From NCBI GenBank assembly GCA_002787635.1, contig PCXK01000024.1:1-64000 (forward strand): a stretch of 64,000 nt of DNA, read 5' to 3'. The notes under the pieces were generated by a model, which was not told where the DNA came from, searched no databases, and was given only the letters and a program-made list of their open reading frames with translations. Source of the DNA: Alphaproteobacteria bacterium CG11_big_fil_rev_8_21_14_0_20_39_49. Lineage in GTDB: Bacteria; Pseudomonadota; Alphaproteobacteria; Rickettsiales; UBA6187. This document shows positions 37,192 to 44,526 of this stretch, one piece after another. Within the stretch, counting starts at the first letter, position 1. Each line of letters starts with the position of its first letter. Position numbers and translations under genes: made by a program.

Positions 37192-37929
37192 TTATTCCAA
37201 TTTGATAGGCGGTTCAAGTCTTCTTAGACCGGTTACATAAACTATTTCGCTTGAACCTCGCCCTATATCGGCTCTTGTTCTTGAGCTATTCCACACATAT
37301 TCTTTTTCTACCCCTCTTACATCTACCAGATACCCTTCCATTTCAAATACGTCATATTTTTTTATAGTAGATAATGTCTGCATAACTTTACTATTTGCAG
37401 GTATAATATGCATATTAGTAAAGTTCATTGAAATTCTCGGGTCATCAGGTGCCCATGTGTCCCACGGGTCGGTGTATAACCTCCTATCACCCTGCGAGAA
37501 CCTAAGATTTCTTATAAGCTCCACCCTAGACATATCCAACCACCCCGATGCCATGTCATAAGGAGATATTTCAGCTTTATCGTCTATTCGATATCTTATT
37601 ATTGATAAAACCCTGCCATAAAACTGAATTGTTGAATGTGCTACATACCTGTATTTTTTATCCTTACTCGTAAAATCTTTATTTGTTTTAAGTCTTTTTT
37701 GCAATGGGGCATCAGGTATATAAGTCTCAACTTCATTTAATTTATAGCCGTTTAAAAAAAGGTAAAAATTCATTTCGTCAGGCAAAAAAGGCAAATCATA
37801 TTTGTTAATATACCCCTTTCCCATAAAATATAACCCTCCATATGCAACAATACCGCTTATGGTTAATAGCATAATTGTGTTCTTTATTTTCTTTTTAAGC
37901 TGGTGAACCTGCCTACGTGTAACTAGCAT
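37192..37929 (-). CDS. Membrane-anchored conserved protein of unknown function
   Basis: 245 residues with one N-terminal transmembrane segment (about 19-36, IMLLTISGIVAYGGLYFM) and a soluble domain, presumably periplasmic. Recognisable conserved blocks are STIQFYGRVLSIIRYRID, ISPYDMASGWLDMS, MNFTNMHIIPANSKV, DVFEMEGYLVDVRG, VWNSSRTRADIGRG and EIVYVTGLRRL. I recall a family with this pattern (gYLV, SSlxRxDtG, CEviyV) in other proteobacteria but know no function. The Cys often seen before the last strand is replaced by Ser. gloB follows; its ATG is 39 nt after this stop. Confidence 0.75.
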   Translation of the reverse strand: MLVTRRQVHQLKKKIKNTIMLLTISGIVAYGGLYFMGKGYINKYDLPFLPDEMNFYLFLNGYKLNEVETYIPDAPLQKRLKTNKDFTSKDKKYRYVAHSTIQFYGRVLSIIRYRIDDKAEISPYDMASGWLDMSRVELIRNLRFSQGDRRLYTDPWDTWAPDDPRISMNFTNMHIIPANSKVMQTLSTIKKYDVFEMEGYLVDVRGVEKEYVWNSSRTRADIGRGSSEIVYVTGLRRLEPPIKLE

Positions 37930-38159
37930 AATTACCTATATATTTATACCGAATACATTTCCCTTTAGTTATTAATATAAAACAATATTTAACAAATGTC
38001 ATTCTTTAACTGCATGGTTAATTCGGCATTGCCGTTAACTTTTATAGATTTATATAAATATAGTATTATTTAAAAAACACTTGCACGTTTAGAAAAAATT
38101 AGGTATTTGTTGCACGAAACGCAATTAAGAATCATTATTACTTTACATTGAGGATTATT

Positions 38160-38486
38160 ATGAAATCATTATTTTTAGGCACTATGGCCGTATTATTTTC
38201 TGCTAACATAGCGTCTGCTGAAATTAAAGAGTTTAAGATTATAATTAAAGACCACCTTTTCATTCCTGCCGAAACAAAGATACCCGCCGGTGAAAAGGTT
38301 AAGCTTGTAATTGATAATCAGGATTCTTCACCTGAAGAATTTGAAAGTCACGACCTTAACCGTGAGAAAATCATCAGCGGTAATAGTCAGGCTATAGTTT
38401 TTGTCGGACCTGTAGAAGCCGGCAGCTATAAATATTTCGGTGAATTCAACGAGGCAACCGCACAAGGTGTAATTATCGCCGAGTAG
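38160..38486 (+). CDS. Periplasmic cupredoxin-like protein of the FTR1 iron system
   Basis: ATG 38160 has GAGG six bases upstream. It has a signal peptide (SLFLGTMAVLFSANIASA) and a small beta-sandwich: IIIKDHLFIPAETKIPAG, VKLVIDNQDSSPEEFESHDLN, GPVEAGSYKYFGEFNEATAQGVIIAE. The DSSPEEFESHDL and YFGEFNE blocks are those of cupredoxin-fold proteins encoded beside FTR1 permeases. The type 1 copper Cys is absent, so electron transfer of the plastocyanin kind is unlikely; metal capture through Glu/His/Asp is inferred. The permease gene follows 36 nt later. Confidence 0.9.
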   Translation: MKSLFLGTMAVLFSANIASAEIKEFKIIIKDHLFIPAETKIPAGEKVKLVIDNQDSSPEEFESHDLNREKIISGNSQAIVFVGPVEAGSYKYFGEFNEATAQGVIIAE

Positions 38487-38521
38487 TCTATCTAAAAGAT
38501 TATTTATTAAGGAAGGTTAAA

Positions 38522-39382
38522 ATGCTTGAATACTTAAATTCAGATGTAATACCTGTTTTTATAGTTATTTTCCGTGAAATACTGGAAATAGCGATAATAT
38601 TAGGGGTTGTTATGGTTGCGGCAAAAGAGCTTGAGCAGCGTAACAAATGGATATTGATAGGTTTAGGTGCGGGTGTTTTCGGCTCACTTGTCGTTGCATT
38701 CTTTGCACAGGCAATATCCAATGCCGCCGAAGGGCTGGGACAGGAATTGTTTAATGCAATTATATTGCTATCCGCATCAGCGGTTATAGGTGCTACGGCA
38801 CTTTGGATGAGCAAGCACGCCGGAGAGCTAACAGCACATCTAAGGCATGTAAGCAACGAAGTTATTGAAGGCAACCTTCCTTTATATACTATAGCGGTAG
38901 TTATAGCTCTGGCTGTTTTGAGAGAGGGTGCGGAGATAGTATTGTTTACGCACGGTATGATGGCATCGGGAAAGGAAATGTCCAGCATTATATCGGGTGC
39001 GGTACTGGGTCTTTTTGCCGGTACGATTCTTGGCGGTGCTATGTATTTCGGACTATTGAAGATATCTCCTAAACATGTTTTCGGTGTTACCACGTGGTTA
39101 TTGATGTTCTTATGTGCAGGAATGTCTGCCTCTGCCGCTAAATATCTTGCAAGTGCGGGTTGGTTTGAGTCAATGGCGTTCACGGTATGGGATTCGTCCT
39201 TTATACTAAGCAATGAGAGCTTATTGGGTCAGATAATACACGCCCTTTTCGGCTATACCGCCAAGCCATATGCGATACAATTGGTGTTTTATATAGGCAC
39301 GCTGGTAATACTTTTTGCGGCAAAGCAGTTTATCAACCGCAAGAGTGCGGAAGACAAGAATGCCGTTACCGGCACTGCCTAA
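38522..39382 (+). CDS. FTR1-family high-affinity iron permease
   Basis: Inner-membrane iron importer. Both signature REXXE motifs are present: REILE (18-22) in the first helix and REGAE (134-138) in the fourth. Seven or so hydrophobic segments can be traced (IAIILGVVMVAA; WILIGLGAGVFGSLVVAFFA; AIILLSASAVIGATALW; TIAVVIALAVL; ISGAVLGLFAGTILGGAMYFG; WLLMFLCAGMSASAA; LVFYIGTLVILFAA). AAGGAAGG lies just before the ATG. With the cupredoxin it makes a compact two-gene uptake unit; no EfeB-type peroxidase is present. Confidence 0.93.
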   Translation: MLEYLNSDVIPVFIVIFREILEIAIILGVVMVAAKELEQRNKWILIGLGAGVFGSLVVAFFAQAISNAAEGLGQELFNAIILLSASAVIGATALWMSKHAGELTAHLRHVSNEVIEGNLPLYTIAVVIALAVLREGAEIVLFTHGMMASGKEMSSIISGAVLGLFAGTILGGAMYFGLLKISPKHVFGVTTWLLMFLCAGMSASAAKYLASAGWFESMAFTVWDSSFILSNESLLGQIIHALFGYTAKPYAIQLVFYIGTLVILFAAKQFINRKSAEDKNAVTGTA

Positions 39383-39400
39383 GTTAGTTGTGTTAGTTTA

Positions 39401-39438
39401 TTGAGGCATCTTATATGCAGTTATATGAGATGCCTCAA
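39401..39438 (+). terminator. Hairpin terminator after the iron permease
   Basis: TTGAGGCATCT (39401-39411) pairs with AGATGCCTCAA (39428-39438), the stem being extendable inward by TATA/TATA; ACTATTTT follows. It lies 18 nt past the permease stop. Confidence 0.7.
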
Positions 39439-39463
39439 ACTATTTTCATATTACAAAATGCAG

Positions 39464-39915
39464 CTATAGAAGCCTCTGTAAAAGGGGTATTCTTGTCGGT
39501 ATATGGCTTAAAAAGTCCCCTCACCCGCTGAGGGTAGGGAGGGGGCGATAACCTTAGGTAATCCCAACTATTCATAAGTCGTTATCTAACTATGATTTTT
39601 TTAATTGCACTGTAAACAGTCATTCCGGCGAAAGCCGGAATCTAAGCATAACAAAGAAGTACACACGAAGTGTGTGCATTATTTTTAAGCTTGGATACTA
39701 TGGTCAAGCCATAGTATGACGGATTTTTTATTTTTACAAACTCCTTATACGTAAACGAGCTTATCGTATATTACTTCAATCGGTTACGGCAGTTCTTGTC
39801 CATAGTTAGGGTTAGGTAAAACAAATAGTTGTAAGTGCAGAATCCCCTCACAAAACACTGCCGTGTTTTAACTCCCCCTCAAGAGGAGAGTAGTTTTTTA
39901 GGACTTTTGCAGAGG
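39464..39915. repeat. Family D element interrupted by another palindrome
   Basis: Left end CTATAGAAGCCTCTGTAAAA (39464-39483) and right end CTTTTGCAGAGG (39904-39915) match the ends of the copy at 29192-29360. The interior shares GGGTAGGGAGGGGGCGA and CTCCCCCTCAAGAGGAGAG with it. At 452 nt it is nearly three times longer, because it contains a separate family B element (39619-39720) and further unassigned sequence. It fills much of the 842-nt gap between FTR1 and the LpxR-like gene. Confidence 0.8.
39619..39720. repeat. Family B three-hairpin element
   Basis: Bounded by GTCAT and ATGAC. It holds three hairpins in order: ATTCCGGCGAAAGCCGGAAT (39622-39641), ACACAC-GAA-GTGTGT (39661-39675) and ATACTATGG-TCAAG-CCATAGTAT (39695-39717). 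ATCTAAGC and GCTTGGAT pair across the middle. The element at 50167-50269 has the same plan and length but different stem sequences. Confidence 0.8.
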
Positions 39916-39950
39916 TTCCTGTGGTATTTCTAAAATTCTTTGATTTTCAA

Positions 39951-40033
39951 GAAAAGGGAGGCTTCCGGTTAGAACTTTGAACGCAAGGGAGATACATAAG
40001 GAGTGCAAAGTAGGATAACAACCGAAAGCCTAT
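39951..40033 (-). ncRNA. Candidate small RNA with an anti-Shine-Dalgarno-like loop
   Basis: A consensus promoter at 40040-40068 would start transcription at about 40033 on the minus strand. Two bases later begins a 12-position stem, AGGCTTTCGGTT (40031-40020) with AACCGGAAGCCT (39970-39959), one mismatch. A second stem ACTTTG/CAAAGT (40011-40006 with 39979-39974) encloses a 26-nt loop containing CACTCCTTA and ATCTCCC, complementary to ribosome-binding sites (UAAGGAG, GGGAG). The closing stem is followed by CCCTTTTCTTG, a weak U tract. Alphaproteobacteria have small RNAs with such C/U-rich loops, but I do not recognise this one. It is divergent from the LpxR-like gene. Confidence 0.6.
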
Positions 40034-40039
40034 GCACAT

Positions 40040-40068
40040 ATAGTATAAGCTGGTGTTATACATGTCAA
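40040..40068 (-). promoter_or_regulatory. Consensus sigma-70 promoter of the small RNA
   Basis: On the minus strand: TTGACA (40068-40063), exactly 17 nt, then TACTAT (40045-40040). The -35 box is a perfect consensus. The predicted start lies next to the first base of the small RNA stem. No protein-coding gene follows on this strand before the FTR1 region. Confidence 0.65.
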
Positions 40069-40224
40069 CATCTAGTGTAGAAAATTTATACTTTTTCAAC
40101 AAAAGGATGTGGATAACTTTTTTAAAACCACCATATTTAGTAGTTTTCAGCCAAAAATCCGCCCTCTTACGGCAAGTTTAAATATTGCTATTATTTACAG
40201 CCAAAATATAGAGGGTTTCGTACT

Positions 40225-41316
40225 GTGGTTAAAAATTATATTTGTTTCCTGTGTAAATTAGATTATAAACAGGGTATGAAATTCATACAAACATTCCTAG
40301 TATTAAATGTATTGAGCGTATTTGCGTATTCAAACGCATTTGCACAGGACAACTCCAGCCTTGAAGAGGTTGTAAATAATAACATAAAATCTAAAAAAGA
40401 CCGCAGCTATTTTACTTTAACGGTAGAAAACGACCTGTTCGGAGCCGGAACGGACCAAAACTATACTTCGGGAATCCGGCTTAGTTGGTTTGAACTCGGT
40501 AAGAAGCCGCCCGGTGTTACGGAAAATCTGGAGAAAATATTTCCATGGCTTGAAATTAATGATGTTACATCGGTTTCTTATTCTATAGGGCAAGGTATGT
40601 ACACACCCGATAGAATAGATAAGGTAGCTCAGGACGATTCCGACCGTCCTTGGGCGGCGTTCCTTTACGGCTCTATGGCAATGGTAACCATTAAAGACAA
40701 TTATGTTGATGATTATGAGGTTACCCTAGGTGTAATAGGACCGTTAGCATTAGGAGAAGAAGGGCAAAAAGGCGTTCATAAGCTTATAGAAAGTCCTGAG
40801 CCGAAGGGGTGGGATAATCAGCTTAAAAATGAGCCGGGCTTAATACTTGCGTGGCAGCGTAGATGGCCGGAAGCTTTATCTGCCGAGCTTGGCAATTATG
40901 TTGCCGCTATTGAGCCTCATTTCGGGTTTTCATTGGGGAATGTATATACCTATGCCAACACAGGAGGTATAGTAAAATTTTCTCATAAAAATAATAGATT
41001 GCAGGATAAGCCGTTGCTTGTAAAACCGTCAATGCCGGGAACCGGATATTTCCCGACTCCTGCCAAATTTGACTGGCAGCTTTTCGCAGGATTAGAAGGG
41101 CGTGCTATCGCAAGAAATATATTCCTAGACGGTAATACATTTGCCGACTCACACAGCATCGACAAAGAATATTTTGTACTCGATGCAAGTGCAGGTGTTT
41201 CTTTCACCGTAGGGAATGCCCGTATCAGCTATACCACCGTTTACCGCACTAAAGAGTTTGAAGATCAGAATAAGGACTCGATATTCGGAGCCGTAAGCGT
41301 AGGGTATAACTTTTGA
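40225..41316 (+). CDS. LpxR-like lipid A deacylase family outer-membrane protein
   Basis: SYFTLTVENDLFGAGTDQNYTSGIRLSWF (segments about 53-80) is the hallmark start of the LpxR barrel: the N-D-x-F and T-D-x-x-Y-T-x-G motifs line the active site of the 3'-O-deacylase. Further barrel blocks are YSIGQGMYTPDRID, DRPWAAFLYGSMAM and WDNQLKNEPGLILAWQRRW. The C-terminus ends in Phe (GAVSVGYNF) for BAM recognition. The start is either GTG 40225 (AGGG nine bases upstream) or ATG 40276, which begins the signal peptide KFIQTFLVLNVLSVFAYSNA directly. It probably trims acyl chains from lipid A; enzymatic activity is inferred. Confidence 0.88.
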   Translation: MVKNYICFLCKLDYKQGMKFIQTFLVLNVLSVFAYSNAFAQDNSSLEEVVNNNIKSKKDRSYFTLTVENDLFGAGTDQNYTSGIRLSWFELGKKPPGVTENLEKIFPWLEINDVTSVSYSIGQGMYTPDRIDKVAQDDSDRPWAAFLYGSMAMVTIKDNYVDDYEVTLGVIGPLALGEEGQKGVHKLIESPEPKGWDNQLKNEPGLILAWQRRWPEALSAELGNYVAAIEPHFGFSLGNVYTYANTGGIVKFSHKNNRLQDKPLLVKPSMPGTGYFPTPAKFDWQLFAGLEGRAIARNIFLDGNTFADSHSIDKEYFVLDASAGVSFTVGNARISYTTVYRTKEFEDQNKDSIFGAVSVGYNF

Positions 41317-41426
41317 TGGGAAGGAAACGCAAAAACCTTTCAATGGCAAAAAGAACTTTAGTGTTCTTATGTATAAACTTTAATAAACATTTCAAAAAAT
41401 CTTGTAGTATTTACATGGTTTAGAAG

Positions 41427-41595
41427 ATAGTATTTGCACTTTTGAACAATGCTTTCATCCCTATGAATTTACGAAGCAAATTATAGGGGAATCTTATTTA
41501 AATTTATAGAGATCTCCGAACAAGTTGCGGATGACAATTTTAACTCTTAAAAAGTAAAAATACTATATAATGAAAAGTAAAAATACTATATAATG
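41427..41595. repeat. Diverged family C element with a duplicated end
   Basis: The left end ATAGTATTTGCACTTTTGAA and the right end AAAGTAAAAATACTAT correspond to the ends of 29022-29180, and the interior keeps AATTATAGGGG and GATCTCCGAACAAGTTGCGG. The last 23 nt are duplicated exactly in tandem (41550-41572 and 41573-41595). It lies directly upstream of the pseudopilin start at 41604, so its right end may supply promoter sequence (TACTATATAATG). Confidence 0.75.
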
Positions 41596-41603
41596 GACAA
41601 ATT

Positions 41604-42440
41604 ATGCATGTTAGTTATCTTCAGAGACGGATGATAAAATGCCGGAATATAAGAGTTGAGGAAGGCTTTACTCTGATTGAGTTGTCTGTAGTTATTGTAA
41701 TTATAGGGCTTATTGTAGCCGGTGTTGTTGGGGGTGGAAAATTAGTTGAACAGACAAAACTTCGCTCGATAATATCTGATGTTGAGAAATTTGATACTGC
41801 ATATAATACTTTTAGATTGGAATATAACGCTCTCCCCGGCGATATGAGTAATGCTAGTAATTATTGGTCGGGCATTCAAAATGGTAACGGGGACAAAAAT
41901 ATCGTTTCACCAAATAATTCAGGTAATGGTCATGATGGTGAGTGCTGGAATTTTTGGGTGCATTTAGGACAAAATGCCGGCGAGTTATTACCTGCACCAT
42001 ATACTACCGTCGGAGTTAGTGCTAATATGACCGAGACTGAAAGAGAACGGGTGTTACCGCTTAGTGATATGGGTTCTCATTGGGGGGTGTATAACAGGTT
42101 GCGGTGGCAGGGGCATCAATATGTTCTGGGAGCTTCAGATTCATCTTGGGGACATTATGGGGTTGCTCCTTCATTGACTCCTAAACAGACATTTTCTGTT
42201 GACAATAAAATTGATGATGGAATACCCGCTACAGGTTGGGTGATAGTTGAAGGCTATGTTGGAGTCAATAATACGCTGCACTGGCATAGTTCCCTACCCC
42301 ACAATCCGTCTTATGCACAAATCCCAACCTCAGGTAATTGTACGGCAAGTGGTGCTGCATCATATGATGATACGGCACAATATAACGTGGGATTTGATGA
42401 AGTTACATGTGTGCCTGTTTTTAGGTATAGGGGTTATTAG
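41604..42440 (+). CDS. Second orphan pseudopilin, paralogue of the 18857 gene
   Basis: Class III prepilin signal: cleavage after G21, then FTLIELSVVIVIIGLIVAGVVGG with Glu26 at mature +5. EKFDTAYNTFRLEYNALPGDMSNASNYWSG matches the corresponding block of the protein at 18857, as does a later IDDGIPATG. The C-terminal domain is rich in Ser/Asn/Trp/His with two Cys near the end (GNCTASGA, VTCVPVFR). Start at ATG 41604 or ATG 41631 (AGAGACGG upstream); the latter gives a more usual leader. No pilus genes are adjacent. Confidence 0.85.
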   Translation: MHVSYLQRRMIKCRNIRVEEGFTLIELSVVIVIIGLIVAGVVGGGKLVEQTKLRSIISDVEKFDTAYNTFRLEYNALPGDMSNASNYWSGIQNGNGDKNIVSPNNSGNGHDGECWNFWVHLGQNAGELLPAPYTTVGVSANMTETERERVLPLSDMGSHWGVYNRLRWQGHQYVLGASDSSWGHYGVAPSLTPKQTFSVDNKIDDGIPATGWVIVEGYVGVNNTLHWHSSLPHNPSYAQIPTSGNCTASGAASYDDTAQYNVGFDEVTCVPVFRYRGY

Positions 42441-42443
42441 TAA

Positions 42444-42474
42444 AAAAAGCCCCTATTTATCATAGGGGCTTTTT
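42444..42474. terminator. Bidirectional intrinsic terminator between convergent genes
   Basis: A 13-bp stem AAAAAGCCCCTAT/ATAGGGGCTTTTT with loop TTATC, having a T run on either strand. It serves both the pseudopilin (ends 42440) and the RTX gene (ends 42495). Confidence 0.95.
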
Positions 42475-42494
42475 CCTTAGAAAAATAAAAGTCG

Positions 42495-44102
42495 TTATAC
42501 GATAAAGTCCGAATTATCTAAAGCAACATTGCCGTCTAAGATAAAGGCGAAGCTACCCGTAGATAATACTGCGGTAATATCATTAACGCCGTCATAATAG
42601 AACGCTAACTGAGTACCGAAAGGTACTACGTTATTAATACCGGTAAACCCTAAACCGCTAACGTCGATTAAGTCTTCACCCTTAGTAAAGTCGGATATGA
42701 AGTCAAATGAACCTGCTCCTGAATCGGATAATGAGGTAAATTTGAATATATCATCTCCCGCACCACCTGAAAGTATGTCGGAACCCAAACCGCCGACAAG
42801 TATGTCGTTGCCGTTTTCTCCAAGCAATACGTCGTCAACGTCTTGCCCGAAGATGGAATCGTTGCCTTCTCCACCTAAAAGTATGTTGTTATCAGAATTG
42901 CCTGTGATATTGTCATTACCGCCTGAGCCTACAACGTTCTCAATACTTACAAGAGTATCAACACCTGTCGGGGAAGCGTCATTAGGAAAATCGGTAATGC
43001 CCGTAGTAAGGTTTGTGTCAACACCGCCGTTATAATAGCTGTAGTCAACAGTGTCGTTACCCGTACCGCCGTCAATATGCTCAAAGCCGAAACCGCCCTG
43101 AATCCAGTCGTCACCTGCACCGCCTAATAACGTATCATTACCGCCTTCGCCTAAAATGATATCATTGCCGTCAAGACCCTGAATGACGTTGTCACCGTTA
43201 TCACCCTGAAGAATGTCATCACCCAAAGAGCCGTTCAGATTTTCGATTCCTATAAGTATATCAACGCCCGTAGGGGAAGCATCATTAGGGAAGTCAGTCC
43301 CTCCTGCCGTTAAGCTGGAACTTATACCGCCGTTATAATAACTGTAATCAACCGTATCAATGCCGTTACCGCCATCGATATATTCAAAACCGTAACCGCC
43401 CTGAATCCAATCATTGCCTTCACCGCCTATCAGGATATCGTCACCGTTGCCACCAAATAATTGATCGTCACCGACATCACCTATAAGTGCATTATTGCCC
43501 GAATTACCTTTTATGATATCATTACCCGTTGAACCTATAACATTTTCAATGCTTACAAGAGTGTCAACACCTGTAGGGGAAGCATCGGTAGGGAAGTCGG
43601 TAACTCCTGTGGTTAGGTCTGTTACTATACCGCCGTTATAGTAGGTGTAGTCAACAGTATCGTTGCCGTTACCGCCGTCGATATACTCAAAGCCGTAACC
43701 GCCCCTTATAATATCGTCACCGTCACCGCCTAGCAATGTGTCGTTGCCGCCTTCTCCCAATATTATGTCGTTACCGTCAAGACCCATGATAATGTTATCA
43801 CCGTCATCACCCTGAAGTACGTCATCACCCAAAGAACCCGTAAGGTTCTCTATATTTACAAGAACATCAATGCCCGTAGGTGATGCATCGTTAGGGAAGT
43901 CAGTGCCGCCAGATGTAAGGCTTGAGGTTATACCTCCGTTATAATAACTATAGTCGGCAGTGTCGTTGCCGTTACCGCCATCGATATATTCAAAGCCGAA
44001 CTGACCTAATATTAAGTCGTCACCGTCTAACCCAAGTATGATATCATCATCATTGGTTCCGTTTAAAACATCATTACCGTTTGTACCTGGAATAAATGCC
44101 AT
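42495..44102 (-). CDS. RTX-type calcium-binding repeat protein
   Basis: 535 residues dominated by hemolysin-type nonapeptides (GGxGxDxxx; for example LLGGDGDDIIRGG, GEGNDWIQGG). They are arranged in four long repeats of about 100 residues, each containing GFEYIDGGNGNDT, DYSYYNGG, TDFPNDASPTG and IENxxGS. The C-terminal 90 residues (DDIFKFTSLSDSGAGSFDFISDFTKGEDLIDVSGL...) are the peptidase M10 serralysin-C-like end typical of type I secretion substrates. There is no signal peptide and no catalytic domain, so it is probably a secreted structural or adhesive protein folded by calcium. No type I transporter gene is in the window. Confidence 0.92.
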   Translation of the reverse strand: MAFIPGTNGNDVLNGTNDDDIILGLDGDDLILGQFGFEYIDGGNGNDTADYSYYNGGITSSLTSGGTDFPNDASPTGIDVLVNIENLTGSLGDDVLQGDDGDNIIMGLDGNDIILGEGGNDTLLGGDGDDIIRGGYGFEYIDGGNGNDTVDYTYYNGGIVTDLTTGVTDFPTDASPTGVDTLVSIENVIGSTGNDIIKGNSGNNALIGDVGDDQLFGGNGDDILIGGEGNDWIQGGYGFEYIDGGNGIDTVDYSYYNGGISSSLTAGGTDFPNDASPTGVDILIGIENLNGSLGDDILQGDNGDNVIQGLDGNDIILGEGGNDTLLGGAGDDWIQGGFGFEHIDGGTGNDTVDYSYYNGGVDTNLTTGITDFPNDASPTGVDTLVSIENVVGSGGNDNITGNSDNNILLGGEGNDSIFGQDVDDVLLGENGNDILVGGLGSDILSGGAGDDIFKFTSLSDSGAGSFDFISDFTKGEDLIDVSGLGFTGINNVVPFGTQLAFYYDGVNDITAVLSTGSFAFILDGNVALDNSDFIV

Positions 44103-44386
44103 ATAAAATTACCTATATTAAAATTAAAAATCCCTCAGACTAACATGACCTAGGGGCTGATAAATTAATCGTATATATTTATGATTGCAATAATTAATAT
44201 ATTTACAGTTTTTAATTGGTATTTATTTAGTTATGTACGATATAAGTAGCATTGAACTCCTGAAAATATGAACAAAACTGTAAAAAATGTATTATTTTGT
44301 GACATTGGTTGTTGACAGATGTGAGGTAAATGTGCTATAAAGCTTCCAATAATTTTTTACTATATAGAAATTATGCCTTTGTTAAT
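44103..44386. other. Intergenic region with no identified gene
   Basis: AT-rich upstream region of the RTX gene, on the other side leading to trhO. Both reading directions have frequent stops, and I found no convincing promoter or operator here. Confidence 0.5.
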
Positions 44387-44421
44387 GTCATCCTCGTTCC
44401 CCCCCAATTTTCGAGGATGAC
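44387..44421. repeat. Short GTCAT...ATGAC palindrome
   Basis: GTCATCCTCG (44387-44396) and CGAGGATGAC (44412-44421), perfect 10-base arms with a 15-nt C-rich loop. It has the same GTCAT/ATGAC ends as the longer family A and B elements. Confidence 0.7.
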
Positions 44422-44526
44422 ATGTCCTTCCCAAAAAACTAGACAAATTGATTCGATAATGTTATAAGGCGGTCGTTTAAAGCTCTGGATTTACGTTCCG
44501 GATTTCGCTATATAAGGATTATTATT

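Noticed and set aside
37192-37929. SURF1 (cytochrome oxidase assembly) as identity of the membrane-anchored protein
   Set aside because: Only one membrane segment is present and the SURF1 motifs are absent; conserved blocks fit a different unnamed family.
38020-38050. TTAA-N8-TTAA as a CtrA box
   Set aside because: The spacer is 8 rather than 7 nt.
38111-38140. Fur-like AATCATTATTA stretch upstream of the iron genes
   Set aside because: Only one loose half-site is visible in AT-rich DNA; not enough to call a Fur box.
40108-40116. TGTGGATAA, a perfect DnaA-box complement, as sign of a replication origin
   Set aside because: It is a single box without a cluster, an AT-rich unwinding region or neighbouring origin genes.
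42697-43035. Plus-strand frame opposite the RTX gene
   Set aside because: It is a shadow of the repetitive Gly/Asp codons on the other strand, giving Ser/Pro-rich low-complexity sequence.
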